In this document: positions 36,642-46,509 of the stretch, one piece after another
Position numbering within the stretch: position 1 is the first letter of the stretch
How the letters are laid out: each line of letters opens with the position of its first letter
Assembly: GCF_001422365.1 (NCBI RefSeq)
Contig: NZ_LMMT01000003.1
Coordinates: 62,761 to 126,760 of the forward strand
Length of the DNA stretch: 64,000 nt
Direction of reading: 5' to 3'
From: Pseudorhodoferax sp. Leaf265
GTDB taxonomy: Bacteria; Pseudomonadota; Gammaproteobacteria; Burkholderiales; Burkholderiaceae_C
Program-made: the position numbers and the translations under genes
Notes under the pieces: generated by a model
Told to the model about the DNA's origin: nothing
The model's input: the letters and a program-made list of their open reading frames with translations, nothing else
Databases searched by the model: none

Positions 36642-38453
36642 ATGAAGTGGAACGACATCGGAGTGGGGCGCCGGCTGTGGCTGGTGGTGCTGGGACTGCT
36701 GGTCGCCATGCTGGCGATCGCGGCCTGGGCCCAGATCAATTCAGCCAACGTGATGGACAGCGCCCTGCGCTCGGTGATGGCCTACGAAGGCCGGATCTCC
36801 GACGCCATCCGCTGGCGCGGCATGACGGAGACCGCCACGACCATGGTCGAAGGCAACGCGTTGACCGCCGATCCGGCGATCGCCAAGCTCTACGACGGCC
36901 GGGTGAAGGCCTTGATTGCGCAGATCTCGACGGTGCAGGAGCGCATCACCAAGGCGTCCACCACCGAGGAGAGCAAGGCCGCGCTGCAGGCGATTGCCGA
37001 CCAGCGCACGCGTGTGCTGGCCTTGACCGCCCGCGTCGCCGAGGTGCGCAACAGCGGCGCCGATGTGCAGGCCTTCGTCGAACGCGACTTCCGTCCGGCC
37101 ATCGACCTGTACCTCAAGGCGCTGGAGAACTTCGTGACCGTGCAGGAAGGGCTGCGCGACCAGGCCCGCGCGGCGGCCGAGGATGCGCGCCGCACGGGTT
37201 CGTTCACGGGCCTGGCCGCCATCGTCCTGGTGTTCCTGGTCGGCATCGGCCTGACCGTGGCGCTGGTGCGTTCCATCGTGCGGCCGCTGGAGCGCGCGCT
37301 GCAAGCGGCCGACGCCATCGCCGGCGGCGACCTCACGCAGCGCCTGGACGATGCGCGCCGCGATGAGTTCGGCCGGCTGCTGCGGGCGCTCTCTTCCATG
37401 ACCGAGCGGCTGCGCGGCCTGGTCGGCGAGGTGCGCAGCGGCGTGGAGTCGGTGTCCACCGCCTCGACGGAGATCGCCAGCGGCAACCACGATTTGTCGG
37501 CACGCACCGAACAGACCGCCTCCAACCTGCAGCAGACGGCAGCCAGCATGGAGGAGTTGACCAGCACCGTCACGCAGTCGGCCGACACCGCACGCCAGGC
37601 CAACCAGCTGGCCAGCACGGCGGCCCAGGCCGCCATCCAGGGTGGCGAGGTCGTGGGCCAGGTGGTGCGCAGCATGCAGGACATCAGCGAGGCCTCGCGC
37701 AAGATCGCCGACATCATCGGCACCATCGATGCGATCGCCTTCCAGACCAACATCCTGGCCCTGAACGCGGCGGTGGAAGCCGCGCGTGCCGGCGAGCAGG
37801 GCCGGGGCTTCGCGGTCGTGGCCTCCGAGGTGCGCGCGCTGGCCGGGCGCTCGGCCGAGGCGGCCAAGGAAATCAAGGCGCTGATCAACGCCTCGGTGCA
37901 GACCGTGGAGACCGGCTCGGCCCAGGTCGAGCATGCCGGCTCGTCGATGCAGGAGATCGTGGCCAGCGTGCGCCGCGTGAGCGACCTGATCGGCGAGATC
38001 AGCGCCTCGTCCACCGAGCAGCGCGACGGCATCGCGCAGGTCAACCAGGCGGTCACACAGCTGGACCAGATGACGCAGCAGAACGCGGCCCTGGTGGAAG
38101 AGTCGGCCGCCGCGGCGTCCGGCCTCAAGGAGCAGGCACAGCGGCTGTCCGAGGTGGTGGCCGTGTTCAACGTCGGCAGCGGTGCGGTGCCGGCGCTGGC
38201 GCCGCGCGCGGCCGTGGTGGCCGCGCCCGCGGCACCCATCCCCGCCAAGCGGCCAGCGCCGGCGGTGGCGGCGCCCGCCGCCAAGCGCCTGGGGGCGGCC
38301 GCGCCTGCAGCGCCCAAGCTTGCGCCCAAGGCCGTGTCCAAGCCACCCGCCCGGCCGGTGGCGCCCAAGACACTGGCCGCCTCCGTACGCACGGCGCCGG
38401 CCGCCAAGCCCAAGCCCGGGCCCGCCGAAGAAGGCGAGTGGGAGAGCTTCTGA
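36642..38453 (+). CDS. Methyl-accepting chemotaxis protein with CheR-docking pentapeptide
   Basis: This chemoreceptor of 603 residues has a first helix at about 11-31, a four-helix-bundle periplasmic domain (about 33-187) and a second helix at about 187-210. HAMP and signalling domains follow, with the tip [20 protein letters not shown]. Beyond the signalling domain is an 80-residue Ala/Pro/Lys-rich linker ending in EWESF, which matches the NWETF-type pentapeptide that tethers CheR and CheB. It is therefore a full-service receptor able to recruit the methylation enzymes. It stands alone behind the LytTR regulator. Start ATG 36642 has a GGGAAG ribosome site; an upstream GTG is less likely. Confidence 0.93.
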   Translation: MKWNDIGVGRRLWLVVLGLLVAMLAIAAWAQINSANVMDSALRSVMAYEGRISDAIRWRGMTETATTMVEGNALTADPAIAKLYDGRVKALIAQISTVQERITKASTTEESKAALQAIADQRTRVLALTARVAEVRNSGADVQAFVERDFRPAIDLYLKALENFVTVQEGLRDQARAAAEDARRTGSFTGLAAIVLVFLVGIGLTVALVRSIVRPLERALQAADAIAGGDLTQRLDDARRDEFGRLLRALSSMTERLRGLVGEVRSGVESVSTASTEIASGNHDLSARTEQTASNLQQTAASMEELTSTVTQSADTARQANQLASTAAQAAIQGGEVVGQVVRSMQDISEASRKIADIIGTIDAIAFQTNILALNAAVEAARAGEQGRGFAVVASEVRALAGRSAEAAKEIKALINASVQTVETGSAQVEHAGSSMQEIVASVRRVSDLIGEISASSTEQRDGIAQVNQAVTQLDQMTQQNAALVEESAAAASGLKEQAQRLSEVVAVFNVGSGAVPALAPRAAVVAAPAAPIPAKRPAPAVAAPAAKRLGAAAPAAPKLAPKAVSKPPARPVAPKTLAASVRTAPAAKPKPGPAEEGEWESF

Positions 38454-38472
38454 GGTCGACGGCCGGCCGACC

Positions 38473-40191
38473 TCAGCCGGCCATGCCTTCCACCAGGAAG
38501 CGCACGCGCCGCTGACCCTGCCACTCGTCGGCGTCGAGCCGGAAAGCCAGCACGGCGCGGTTGGGCAGGGGCTCCACGCGGCCGAACCAGATGCCGTCCA
38601 CGGGCTGGCCCTGGTGCCGCAGCTTGAGCGCCAGGTGGCGCTCGCCGACCAGGCGCTGCGAGACGATCTCCACCTCTTCGCTGAAGGTCGGCGCGGCAAA
38701 GCCCTGGCCCCAGACCTCGCGGTGCAGCGTGTCGACCATGTCGGCGCGACGGTACTCGGGTGCCAGCGGGCCGTCGGTGTCGAGCCGGCGCGTCAGCGCG
38801 GCCTCGTCCAGCCACTCGCGCGCGATGGCGCGCAGCCCGGCCTCGAATTCGGGCCAGCGCTCGGCCGCCACCGTGCAGCCGGCCGCCATGGCGTGGCCGC
38901 CGAAGCGCAGCAGCACGCCGGGGTGGCGCTTGGCCAGCAGGTCCAGCGCATCGCGCAGGTGGAAGCCCGGGATCGAGCGGCCCGAGCCCTTGATCTCGCC
39001 CTCGTGGCCGGGGGCGCGCGAGGCGGCGAAGACGAAGCAGGGCCGGTGCAGCCGGTCCTTCAGGCGCGAGGCCACGATGCCGACCACGCCCTCGTGGAAA
39101 GCCGGGTCGTAGACGCTGATGGCCGGCGGCGGTTCCTCGCCGTCGCCGAAGAGCGATTCGGCGACGAGCTCGGCTTGCTCGCGCATGTCGGTCTCGATGC
39201 TGCGGCGCTCGCGGTTGATCGCGTCCAGCGTGCGGGCGAGTTCGCCCGCGCGGCCGGCGTCGTCGGTCAGCAGGCATTCGATGCCCAGCGTCATGTCGGC
39301 CAGCCGGCCGGCGGCGTTGATGCGCGGGCCCAGCGCGAAGCCGAAGTCGAAGCCCGTGGCCTGGCTGCTCTTGCGGCCTGCCGCGTCGAACAGCGCAGCC
39401 ACGCCGGCCGGCATCTGGCCGGCGCGGATGCGGCGCAGGCCCTGGGCCACGAGGCGGCGGTTGTTGGCGTCCAGCTTGACCACATCGGCCACCGTGCCGA
39501 GCGCGACCAGCGGCAACAGCGCATCGAGCTTGGGCTGGGGGCGGTCGGCGAAGGCCCCGCGCGCGCGCAGTTCGGCGCGCAGCGCCAGCAGCACGTAGAA
39601 CATCACGCCGACCCCGGCCATGCACTTGCTCGTGAAGCCGCAGGCGGGCTGGTTCGGGTTGACGATCACATCGGCCGCGGGCAGCGCGGGCGCGGGCAGG
39701 TGGTGGTCGGTCACGAGCACCGCAAGTCCGAGCGCGCGGGCATGGGCCACGCCCTCGATGCTGGCGATGCCGTTGTCCACCGTGACCAGCAGGTCGGCGC
39801 CGCGCGCGTGCACACGCTCGGCGATGGGGGCGGTCAGGCCGTAGCCATCGACCACGCGGTCGGGCACCAGGTAGTCCACCTGGCGCGCGCCCAGCAGGCG
39901 GAGCCCGCGCACGGCCACGGCGCAGGCGGTGGCGCCGTCGCAGTCGTAGTCGGCCACGATGCAGATGCGCGCGTCGCGCGCGATCGCGTCGGCCAGCAGC
40001 CGCGCCGCGGCGTCGGCGCCGAGCAGGCCTTGGGGGCCGGTCGGCGGCAGCAGTTTGGCCAGGCCATCGTCGAGTTCGTCGAAGGCCTGCACGCCGCGCG
40101 CGGCGAACAGCCGTGCCAGCAGCGGGTGCACGCCGGCCTGTTCGAGTGCCCAGGCCGCGCGTGGCGGCACATCGCGGGCGCGGATCTTCAC
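38473..40191 (-). CDS. recJ: Single-stranded-DNA-specific exonuclease RecJ
   Basis: RecJ degrades single-stranded DNA 5' to 3' in recombination and mismatch repair. The 572-residue protein has the DHH-family motifs IVADYDCDGATACAVAV (motif I), VTDHHLPAPALP (DHH motif III) and, in the DHHA1 domain, RFGGHAMAAGCTV. The start is GTG at 40191, which overlaps the upstream stop as GTGA; it gives MKIRARDVPPRAAW, matching RecJ N-termini, and no ATG is nearby. Its translation is probably coupled to the upstream gene. It is convergent with the chemoreceptor. Confidence 0.94.
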   Translation of the reverse strand: MKIRARDVPPRAAWALEQAGVHPLLARLFAARGVQAFDELDDGLAKLLPPTGPQGLLGADAAARLLADAIARDARICIVADYDCDGATACAVAVRGLRLLGARQVDYLVPDRVVDGYGLTAPIAERVHARGADLLVTVDNGIASIEGVAHARALGLAVLVTDHHLPAPALPAADVIVNPNQPACGFTSKCMAGVGVMFYVLLALRAELRARGAFADRPQPKLDALLPLVALGTVADVVKLDANNRRLVAQGLRRIRAGQMPAGVAALFDAAGRKSSQATGFDFGFALGPRINAAGRLADMTLGIECLLTDDAGRAGELARTLDAINRERRSIETDMREQAELVAESLFGDGEEPPPAISVYDPAFHEGVVGIVASRLKDRLHRPCFVFAASRAPGHEGEIKGSGRSIPGFHLRDALDLLAKRHPGVLLRFGGHAMAAGCTVAAERWPEFEAGLRAIAREWLDEAALTRRLDTDGPLAPEYRRADMVDTLHREVWGQGFAAPTFSEEVEIVSQRLVGERHLALKLRHQGQPVDGIWFGRVEPLPNRAVLAFRLDADEWQGQRRVRFLVEGMAG

Positions 40192-41144
40192 AGGCCCTCC
40201 AGCAGCTGGACCGGCTGCGGCTTGCGCCAGCTGGCGAGCCAGCGCGCCAGCGCGCCGCGGGGCTGGCCGTCGAAACGGCGGCTGCCCTGCGGGCCGCAGA
40301 GCGTCAGCGCGACGGGCTCGCCAGCGCGCAGGCGCTGCAGCAGCGCCGCGCAGTGCGTCTGGTCGATCTGCTGCCAGGTGGCGGACCAGCTGGCCCAGTC
40401 GCCCTGGCGCGCAGTGCTGCGCAGCGCGTCCACGACCTGCACGGCGGACGGGCGGGGTGGCGTGGCCGGCCAGCTGCCGCAGCCGCTGATCCACAGCGCG
40501 TTGACGGTCACCTGGCGCCGGGCCTCGCGCGCGTCGTTGACGGGGTGGGTGTAGAGCAGCATCTGCATCTCGTTCTGCAGGCGGCGCAGCAGCGGGCTGG
40601 CGGGCAGCCAGGCGTTGAGGTTGTCCTCGTCCAGCACGCGCTCGGGCGACGCCGTGGCCAGGCCGGCGAACGGCGCGCCATGGGCGAGCCAGCGGCCGTC
40701 CTGCCAGCGCTCGACCACGATGCCGTCCTCTGCCAGGTAGGGCGCCATGCTGGCCATCAGGGCCTCGGCCTCGTCGGCGGGCAACGCCAGCGTGGCCGGA
40801 TCGGTCAGGCGCACCTGGTTCATGCCGACCTCGAGGTGGCAGGGCGTGAGGAAGGCCCAGTCCTGCGTGGGCGGCAGGCCGGCGGCCATGGCCGCGGCGG
40901 CGGCCCAGGGCAGGCGGCCGTCGTCGCCGGCCAGGCCCGCAGCCCGGGCCAGCGCGCGTTCGGCGGGCGTGTCCAGCGCTTCGTCGGGCAGGCGCTCCAG
41001 CGGGGCGGGGGTCAGTCCGGCCAGCAGGGCGGACAGGGAACGCAATGGCAATGCCGCCAGCGCGCTGCGGCAGGCGGGCGCATCGCAGGCGGCGTCGAGG
41101 ATCAGCAGGTGGGCCGGGTTGTCCGGAGGCATGGGCAGAGACAT
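40188..41144 (-). CDS. Uncharacterised protein encoded upstream of recJ
   Basis: This 318-residue cytoplasmic protein is of a type found next to recJ in Burkholderiales and frequently named phosphoglycerate mutase in databases, though I see no clear alkaline-phosphatase-like metal motif to support that activity. Recognisable blocks are HLEVGMNQVRLTDPATLALP, YLAEDGIVVERWQDGRWLAHG and QNEMQMLLYTHPVNDAREA. The C-terminus includes WISGCG and a conserved WASWSATW. ATG 41144 is used; another in-frame ATG lies at 41132. Its stop overlaps the recJ GTG start. Its function is unknown; a role linked to RecJ is inferred from coupling only. Confidence 0.7.
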   Translation of the reverse strand: MSLPMPPDNPAHLLILDAACDAPACRSALAALPLRSLSALLAGLTPAPLERLPDEALDTPAERALARAAGLAGDDGRLPWAAAAAMAAGLPPTQDWAFLTPCHLEVGMNQVRLTDPATLALPADEAEALMASMAPYLAEDGIVVERWQDGRWLAHGAPFAGLATASPERVLDEDNLNAWLPASPLLRRLQNEMQMLLYTHPVNDAREARRQVTVNALWISGCGSWPATPPRPSAVQVVDALRSTARQGDWASWSATWQQIDQTHCAALLQRLRAGEPVALTLCGPQGSRRFDGQPRGALARWLASWRKPQPVQLLEGL

Positions 41145-41204
41145 CGGGGGGATTGTCCGGGATGCCACAATCCCCGATTTTTGCGGAGCCCAGGCCCGCG
41201 CGCG

Positions 41205-42461
41205 ATGCACCTTCCCTACGAACTGGCCGTCGGCTGGCGCTACACCCGCGCCGGCCGCGCGACGCGCCGCAACGGCTTCATCTCCTTCATCTCTGGCGTT
41301 TCCATGCTGGGCATCGCGCTCGGCGTGGCGGCGCTCATCATCGTGCTGTCGGTCATGAACGGCTTCCAGAAGGAAGTGCGCGACCGCATGCTGGGCGTGG
41401 TCTCGCACATCGAGATCTACGCGCCGCAAGGCCAGGCCATCCCCGATCCGGCCAAGACCATGGAGGAGGCCAAACGCAACCCCGCGGTCATCGGTGCCGC
41501 CCCCTTCATCGCCAGCCAGGCGCTGATCGCGCGCGGCGAGGACATGAAGGGCGCGCTGGTGCGCGGCATCGACCCGGCCACCGAGAGCCAGGTCACCGAC
41601 GTGGCGGGCGGTGCAGGCGCCGAAGCCATCGCGCGGCTGGTGCCGGGGCAGTTCGGCATCGTGCTGGGCACGGACCTGGCGCGCAGCCTGGGCGTGCGCG
41701 AGGGCGACCCGGTCACGCTGGTCGCGCCCTCGGGCCAGGTCACGCCGGCCGGCGTGGTGCCGCGGCTCAAGCAGATGACGGTGGTGGGCCTGTTCAGCTC
41801 CGGCCACTACGAGTACGACTCGGCGCTGGCCATGGTGCACATCGAGGACGCGGCCCGGCTGTTCCGGCTGGAGGGGCCGAGCGGCGTGCGGCTCAAGCTG
41901 CGCGACCTGCACCAGGCGCGCGAGGTGGCCTTCGAGCTGGCCCGCAGCCTCTCCGGCGACCTGCTGATCCGCGACTGGACGCGCCAGAACCAGACCTGGT
42001 TCGCCGCCGTCCAGCTCGAAAAACGCATGATGTTCATCATCCTCACGCTGATCGTGGCGGTGGCCGCGTTCAACCTGGTCAGCACGCTGGTGATGACCGT
42101 GACCGACAAGCGCGCCGACATCGCCATCCTGCGCACGCTGGGCGCCAGCCCGCGCAGCATCATGACCATCTTCATGGTGCAGGGCGCCATGGTCGGCGTG
42201 ATCGGCACCCTGGCCGGCCTCGCGCTGGGTCTGGGCGTGGCCTACAACATCGACGTGATCGTGCCGGCGCTGGAAAAGCTGTTCCACGCGAGTTTCCTGC
42301 CGCGTGAGGTGTATTTGATCAACCGCATGCCCAGTGACCCGCAGCAGGCCGACATCCTGCCGATCGCCGTCATCTCCCTGATTTTGGCTTTCCTGGCCAC
42401 CATTTACCCCAGCTGGCGGGCCAGCCGCGTGAACCCCGCCGAGGCGCTGCGCTATGAGTGA
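41205..42461 (+). CDS. lolC: Lipoprotein-releasing ABC transporter permease LolC
   Basis: This inner-membrane permease of 418 residues releases outer-membrane lipoproteins to LolA. The N-terminus [18 protein letters not shown] is followed by a first helix near residues 30-50 ([20 protein letters not shown]). A large periplasmic domain and three C-terminal helices follow, including [25 protein letters not shown], the coupling-helix region. Only one permease gene precedes lolD, so the complex is probably a LolC-type homodimer rather than the LolC/LolE heterodimer of E. coli. The lolD start overlaps its stop by 8 nt. Confidence 0.93.
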   Translation: MHLPYELAVGWRYTRAGRATRRNGFISFISGVSMLGIALGVAALIIVLSVMNGFQKEVRDRMLGVVSHIEIYAPQGQAIPDPAKTMEEAKRNPAVIGAAPFIASQALIARGEDMKGALVRGIDPATESQVTDVAGGAGAEAIARLVPGQFGIVLGTDLARSLGVREGDPVTLVAPSGQVTPAGVVPRLKQMTVVGLFSSGHYEYDSALAMVHIEDAARLFRLEGPSGVRLKLRDLHQAREVAFELARSLSGDLLIRDWTRQNQTWFAAVQLEKRMMFIILTLIVAVAAFNLVSTLVMTVTDKRADIAILRTLGASPRSIMTIFMVQGAMVGVIGTLAGLALGLGVAYNIDVIVPALEKLFHASFLPREVYLINRMPSDPQQADILPIAVISLILAFLATIYPSWRASRVNPAEALRYE

Positions 42462-43158
42462 TGCGATCAAATCTGCCGCCGCCGGCCAGCCCGTGTTGCA
42501 GGCCCAGGGCCTGTCCAAGCGCTTCCATGAGGGCCGCATCGACCTCACGGTGCTGCAGGGCGTGGACCTCGCGGTGCACGCCGGCGAGACCGTGGCCATC
42601 GTCGGCGCCTCGGGCTCGGGCAAGAGCACGCTGCTGCATCTGCTGGGTGGGCTGGACGCGCCGACCACGGGCCGCGTGCAGCTGGCCGGCCAGGACCTGG
42701 CCACGCTGAGCCCGGCCGCCCAGGGTGAACTGCGCAACCGCGAGCTGGGCTTCGTCTACCAGTTCCACCACCTGCTGCCCGAGTTCAGCGCACAGGACAA
42801 CGTGGCCATGCCGCTGTGGATCCGGCGCCAGTCGCGCGAGGCGGCTGCCCAGGCCGCGGCAGCCATCCTGGCCGAGGTCGGCCTGGCCGAGCGCATGGCG
42901 CACCGGCCGGCCGAGCTGTCGGGCGGCGAGCGCCAGCGCGTGGCGATCGCGCGGGCCCTGGTCGGCGCGCCGCGCTGCGTGCTGGCCGACGAACCCACGG
43001 GCAACCTGGACCGCGGCACGGCCGAGGCCGTGTTCGGCATGATGCTGCGGCTGGCGCGCGAGCACGGCACGGCCTTCATCGTGGTCACGCACGACGAATC
43101 GCTGGCCGCGCGCTGCGGCCGGCTGCTGCGGCTCAACCGCGGGGTGCTGGGCGGCTAG
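42454..43158 (+). CDS. lolD: Lipoprotein-releasing ABC transporter ATPase LolD
   Basis: This is the cytoplasmic ATPase of the lipoprotein release complex, 234 residues. Walker A is GASGSGKST, the LolD-specific [15 protein letters not shown] region lies just before the signature [15 protein letters not shown], and Walker B is [12 protein letters not shown]. The ATG overlaps lolC by 8 nt, a sign of tight coupling. The stop codon overlaps that of the convergent GST gene by 4 nt. All residues needed for hydrolysis are present. Confidence 0.95.
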   Translation: MSDAIKSAAAGQPVLQAQGLSKRFHEGRIDLTVLQGVDLAVHAGETVAIVGASGSGKSTLLHLLGGLDAPTTGRVQLAGQDLATLSPAAQGELRNRELGFVYQFHHLLPEFSAQDNVAMPLWIRRQSREAAAQAAAAILAEVGLAERMAHRPAELSGGERQRVAIARALVGAPRCVLADEPTGNLDRGTAEAVFGMMLRLAREHGTAFIVVTHDESLAARCGRLLRLNRGVLGG

Positions 43159-43880
43159 TCGCCCCAGCGCTGGCGCGCCACGCCCTGCGCGCCGGAACCG
43201 CTGCCGAACAATGCCTCGCGGGCGGCTTCGCTGAGCACCGGCGCACGCAGCTCGCGGCCCAGGGCCAGTCCGCGCTGCACGCCCGGGCGCGCCAGCACCG
43301 TTTCGTACCAGCGGCCGATGTGGGCGAATGCCGACAGGTCGATGCGCTGGGCGTTGTGCATGCGGATCCAGGGCAGGATGGCGATGTCGGCGATGGAGAA
43401 CTCCGCCCCGGCCACGTGGGCGCCGGTCTGGCCCAGCTGCTGGTCCAGCACGCCGTACAGGCGGCGCAGCTCGTTGCCGTAGCGCGTGATCGCATAGGGA
43501 ACCTTCTCGCTCGCGTACTGCAGGAAGTGGCTGTTCTGGCCGGTCATGGGGCCGAGACCGCCGACTTGCCACATCAGCCACTGCAGCACCTGCAGCCGCC
43601 CCACGGTGTCCACCGGCAAAAAGCGGCCGGTCTTGCCGGCCAGGTAGACCAGGATGGCGCCGGCCTCGCCGACCTGCATGGGCGGGCCACCGTCCAGCGG
43701 CGCCGGATCGATGATGGCCGGCATCTTGTGGTGCGGATTGATCAAGGCCACGAACTCGGGCGTGAACTGTTCGCCGCGGCCGATGTTCACCGGCACCATG
43801 CGGTAGGGCAGGCCGCACTCCTCCAACATGATGGAGCATGTCCATCCGTTGGGCGTGGGCCAGTAGTGCAACTCGATCAT
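43155..43880 (-). CDS. Glutathione S-transferase, YfcG/Nu-class-like
   Basis: This cytoplasmic protein of 241 residues has an N-terminal thioredoxin-like domain ([20 protein letters not shown]) and an all-helical C-terminal domain with [20 protein letters not shown]. The TPNG motif near the N-terminus and the [10 protein letters not shown] segment are features shared with E. coli YfcG and YghU, which act as disulfide reductases with glutathione. Start ATG 43880 was chosen for the family-like MIELHYW; a longer frame extends into the divergent gap. It is convergent with lolD (4-nt overlap) and divergent from the amidohydrolase gene. Confidence 0.9.
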   Translation of the reverse strand: MIELHYWPTPNGWTCSIMLEECGLPYRMVPVNIGRGEQFTPEFVALINPHHKMPAIIDPAPLDGGPPMQVGEAGAILVYLAGKTGRFLPVDTVGRLQVLQWLMWQVGGLGPMTGQNSHFLQYASEKVPYAITRYGNELRRLYGVLDQQLGQTGAHVAGAEFSIADIAILPWIRMHNAQRIDLSAFAHIGRWYETVLARPGVQRGLALGRELRAPVLSEAAREALFGSGSGAQGVARQRWGD

Positions 43881-44035
43881 GGAACCTTCACCAATGTGTA
43901 CGACAGGACATCCCGGCGTGGGCCCCGCATGACGGATACGAGTATTCCATGTTTGGTTCCGCCCCCCGTAGGACGGCAGGCGGAGGCGGGGGCGATGCGC
44001 GACTGCGCCTCGGGCGTGCTGCACAATCCCGCCCC

Positions 44036-44884
44036 ATGTCCGCCGCCATCCTCACCACCGCGGGGACCACCCCGCTGGTTCTCGATTCCCCACACAGCGG
44101 CACGGTCTATCCGGCCGACTTCGACCATGCTTGCGACCCGCTGGTGCTGCGCCGCGCCGAGGACACCCATGTCGAAAAGCTCTACGACTTCGCGCCGGCG
44201 CTGGGCGTGGCCTGGATCGAGGCGCTGTTTCCGCGCAGCTACCTGGACGCCAACCGCGACGTGACCGAGATCGACCAGGCGCTGCTGGACGCGCCCTGGC
44301 CCGGCCCGGTCGCCACCGATGCGCGCGTGCTGTCCAAGGTGCGCCTGGGCAAGGGGCTGATCTGGCGCACCACCGACGAGGGCACGCCGCTGTATGCACG
44401 CAAGCTCACGGTGGCCGAGGTGCAGGCGCGCATCGCGCGTTGCTGGCAGCCCTACCACGCGGCCGTGAAGTCCGCCATCGACGCCGCGCACGCGCGCCAC
44501 GGCTACAGCCTGCATCTGAACTGCCACTCCATGCCGGCCGTGGCCTCGCGCTTCGCGACCGATTTTCCGGGTCTGGCCCATGCCGATTTCGTGGTCGGCG
44601 ACCGCGACGGCAGCACGGCGGGCGCGGCGGTGTCCGCCCGCATCGTCGAGCACCTGCGCAGCCTGGGCTACGACGTGGCCCACAACCACCCCTACAAGGG
44701 CGTCGAACTGGTGCGCCGCTACGGCGACCCCGCGCAGCAGCGCCACAGCGTGCAGCTGGAAATCAACCGCAGGCTCTACATGGATGAGAACACGCTGGCC
44801 CTGCATGCGGGCGCCGACGCCCTGAAGGCCCACCTGCGTTCGCTGGTCGCGCTGCTGTTGGCCACCGATCCGCGGAGCCTGTGA
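44036..44884 (+). CDS. N-formylglutamate amidohydrolase family protein
   Basis: This 282-residue hydrolase belongs to the N-formylglutamate amidohydrolase family (HutG type), which cleaves N-formylglutamate to glutamate and formate in histidine breakdown. Family features seen are [17 protein letters not shown] with the first His, [29 protein letters not shown] and [15 protein letters not shown]. Other histidine-utilisation genes are absent from the window, so the actual substrate may be a different N-acyl amino acid. Its TGA shares bases with the GTGATG start region of the following oxidoreductase gene, so the two form an operon. Confidence 0.87.
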   Translation: MSAAILTTAGTTPLVLDSPHSGTVYPADFDHACDPLVLRRAEDTHVEKLYDFAPALGVAWIEALFPRSYLDANRDVTEIDQALLDAPWPGPVATDARVLSKVRLGKGLIWRTTDEGTPLYARKLTVAEVQARIARCWQPYHAAVKSAIDAAHARHGYSLHLNCHSMPAVASRFATDFPGLAHADFVVGDRDGSTAGAAVSARIVEHLRSLGYDVAHNHPYKGVELVRRYGDPAQQRHSVQLEINRRLYMDENTLALHAGADALKAHLRSLVALLLATDPRSL

Positions 44885-45999
44885 TGGACCGCGTCGATTG
44901 CGTCGTCATCGGCGCCGGGGTCGTGGGCCTGGCCGTGGCCCGTGCGCTGGCGCTGTCACCGGCCTTTGCGGGGCGCGAGTGCATGGTGCTGGAGTCGGCC
45001 GACGCCATCGGCACCGGCACCAGCTCGCGCAACAGCGAGGTGATCCATGCCGGCATCTACTACGCAGCCGGTTCGCTCAAGGCGCAGCTGTGCGTGCGCG
45101 GCAAGGCGCTGCTGTACGCCTACTGCGCCGAGCGCGGCATTGCCCACAGCCGCTGCGGCAAGCTCATCGTGGCCACCGACGAGGCCCAGGTCGCCCAGCT
45201 GCAGGGCATCGTCGCCAAGGCCGCGGCCAACGGCGTGGACGACCTGGTGCTGCTCTCGGCCGAGCAGGCGCGCGCGCTGGAGCCGCAGCTGCGCTGCACG
45301 GCAGCCATCCACTCGCCGTCCACCGGCATCGTCGACAGCCATGGGCTGATGTTGGCGCTGCAGGGCGATTTCGAGAACGCCGGCGGCCTGGTGGCCCTGA
45401 ACAGCGCGCTGGCGCAGGCGCACTGCACGGCAGACGGCATCGTGCTGACCATGGCCGACGGCACCGAGCTGCTGGCCGGCGCCGTGGTCAATGCGGCCGG
45501 CCTGTCGGCCCAGCTGCTGGCACGGCGCTTCGACGGGCTGGATCCGGCCCATGTGCCGCCCAGCCATTTCGCCAAGGGCAACTACTTCACGCTGGCTGGC
45601 CGCGCGCCGTTCAGGCGGCTGATCTATCCGGCGCCCGAGGCCGCTGGCCTGGGCGTGCACCTGACGCTGGACCTGGGTGGGCAGGCCAAGTTCGGCCCCG
45701 ACGTGCAATGGGTGGACGACCCCGAAGACCTGGTGGTCGACCCACGCCGTGGCGATGGCTTCTATGCCGAGGTGCGCAAGTACTGGCCCGGCCTGCCCGA
45801 TGGTGCGCTGCAGCCGGGCTACGCCGGCATGCGCCCCAAGATCCAGGCGCCGCACGAGCCGGCGCGCGATTTCGTGCTGCAGGGCCCGGCCGTGCACGGC
45901 GTGCCGGGGCTGGTGAACCTGTTCGGCATCGAGTCGCCGGGGCTCACGAGTTCGCTGGCCATCGGCGAGCAGGTCGCGCAGTTGCTGCAGCCGGCTTGA
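44884..45999 (+). CDS. FAD-dependent oxidoreductase, LhgO-like
   Basis: This 371-residue flavoprotein has the N-terminal Rossmann motif [17 protein letters not shown] (GxGxxG) and the DAO fold. Segments such as [20 protein letters not shown] and [19 protein letters not shown] resemble L-2-hydroxyglutarate dehydrogenase (LhgO/YgaF), which oxidises L-2-hydroxyglutarate to 2-oxoglutarate and feeds electrons to quinone. The C-terminus [20 protein letters not shown] is typical. ATG 44884 is used over the GTG three bases earlier. It is co-transcribed with the formylglutamate amidohydrolase-like gene, both products concerning five-carbon acids. Exact substrate is inferred. Confidence 0.85.
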   Translation: MDRVDCVVIGAGVVGLAVARALALSPAFAGRECMVLESADAIGTGTSSRNSEVIHAGIYYAAGSLKAQLCVRGKALLYAYCAERGIAHSRCGKLIVATDEAQVAQLQGIVAKAAANGVDDLVLLSAEQARALEPQLRCTAAIHSPSTGIVDSHGLMLALQGDFENAGGLVALNSALAQAHCTADGIVLTMADGTELLAGAVVNAAGLSAQLLARRFDGLDPAHVPPSHFAKGNYFTLAGRAPFRRLIYPAPEAAGLGVHLTLDLGGQAKFGPDVQWVDDPEDLVVDPRRGDGFYAEVRKYWPGLPDGALQPGYAGMRPKIQAPHEPARDFVLQGPAVHGVPGLVNLFGIESPGLTSSLAIGEQVAQLLQPA

Positions 46000-46011
46000 G
46001 CCGCTCGGCGC

Positions 46012-46401
46012 TCACAGCGCCATCGGCTGCGTGACTGGGAAGTCGCCGGCCGCCATCTGCCGCGCCGTCGCGGCCAGTGCCGCGCGGCGCGCGCGCAGGC
46101 GCTGCAGTTCCAGGGCCACGCCGGGGCCGAAGCCCTGGCGGTTGCCGCGGCGGTCGGTCTGCAGTTCGTCCAGGTAATCGATGCAGCGCATCGGCAGGGC
46201 CCACAGCGCGGCGATGTGGTTGAGCACCCGCGGATGGCGGCGCGCACACTGCTGCGGCCGCAGGGCTTCGGGCAGGCTTTTCATCCACAGCACGGTGAGG
46301 CGTTGCAGGGAGTCGTCCAGCGCGCCGTGGCCGCTGCGCTTGTAGCGCGGCACGACCAGCACCCTGGGCGCAGGCGCGGTGGGGCGGGCGGGGTGCTGCA
46401 T
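46012..46401 (-). CDS. Hypothetical protein, 129 residues
   Basis: I do not recognise this small protein. It is basic and predicted soluble, with no signal peptide or transmembrane helix. Conserved-looking blocks are VLVVPRYKRSGHGALDDSL, LWMKSLPEALRPQQCARRH and YLDELQTDRRGNRQGFG. Codon use follows its neighbours with strong third-position GC, and the opposite strand offers no better frame, so it is likely a real gene. It is convergent with the FAD oxidoreductase (12-nt gap) and lies 108 nt downstream of the MFS gene. Confidence 0.6.
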   Translation of the reverse strand: MQHPARPTAPAPRVLVVPRYKRSGHGALDDSLQRLTVLWMKSLPEALRPQQCARRHPRVLNHIAALWALPMRCIDYLDELQTDRRGNRQGFGPGVALELQRLRARRAALAATARQMAAGDFPVTQPMAL

Positions 46402-46509
46402 GTGCGGGCAGGGAGTGGAGCCGCAGCCAGTCTAGGCCGCTTCCCGGTGGCGGCGGTGCACTGCACGGACGGACGGCAGCCGGGCGGCGACGGCCGCCAC
46501 CGGTGCACT

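Noticed and set aside
46483-46498. Hairpin GGCGGC-GACG-GCCGCC after the MFS stop
   Set aside because: Short stem in GC-rich DNA without a T-run; likely by chance.
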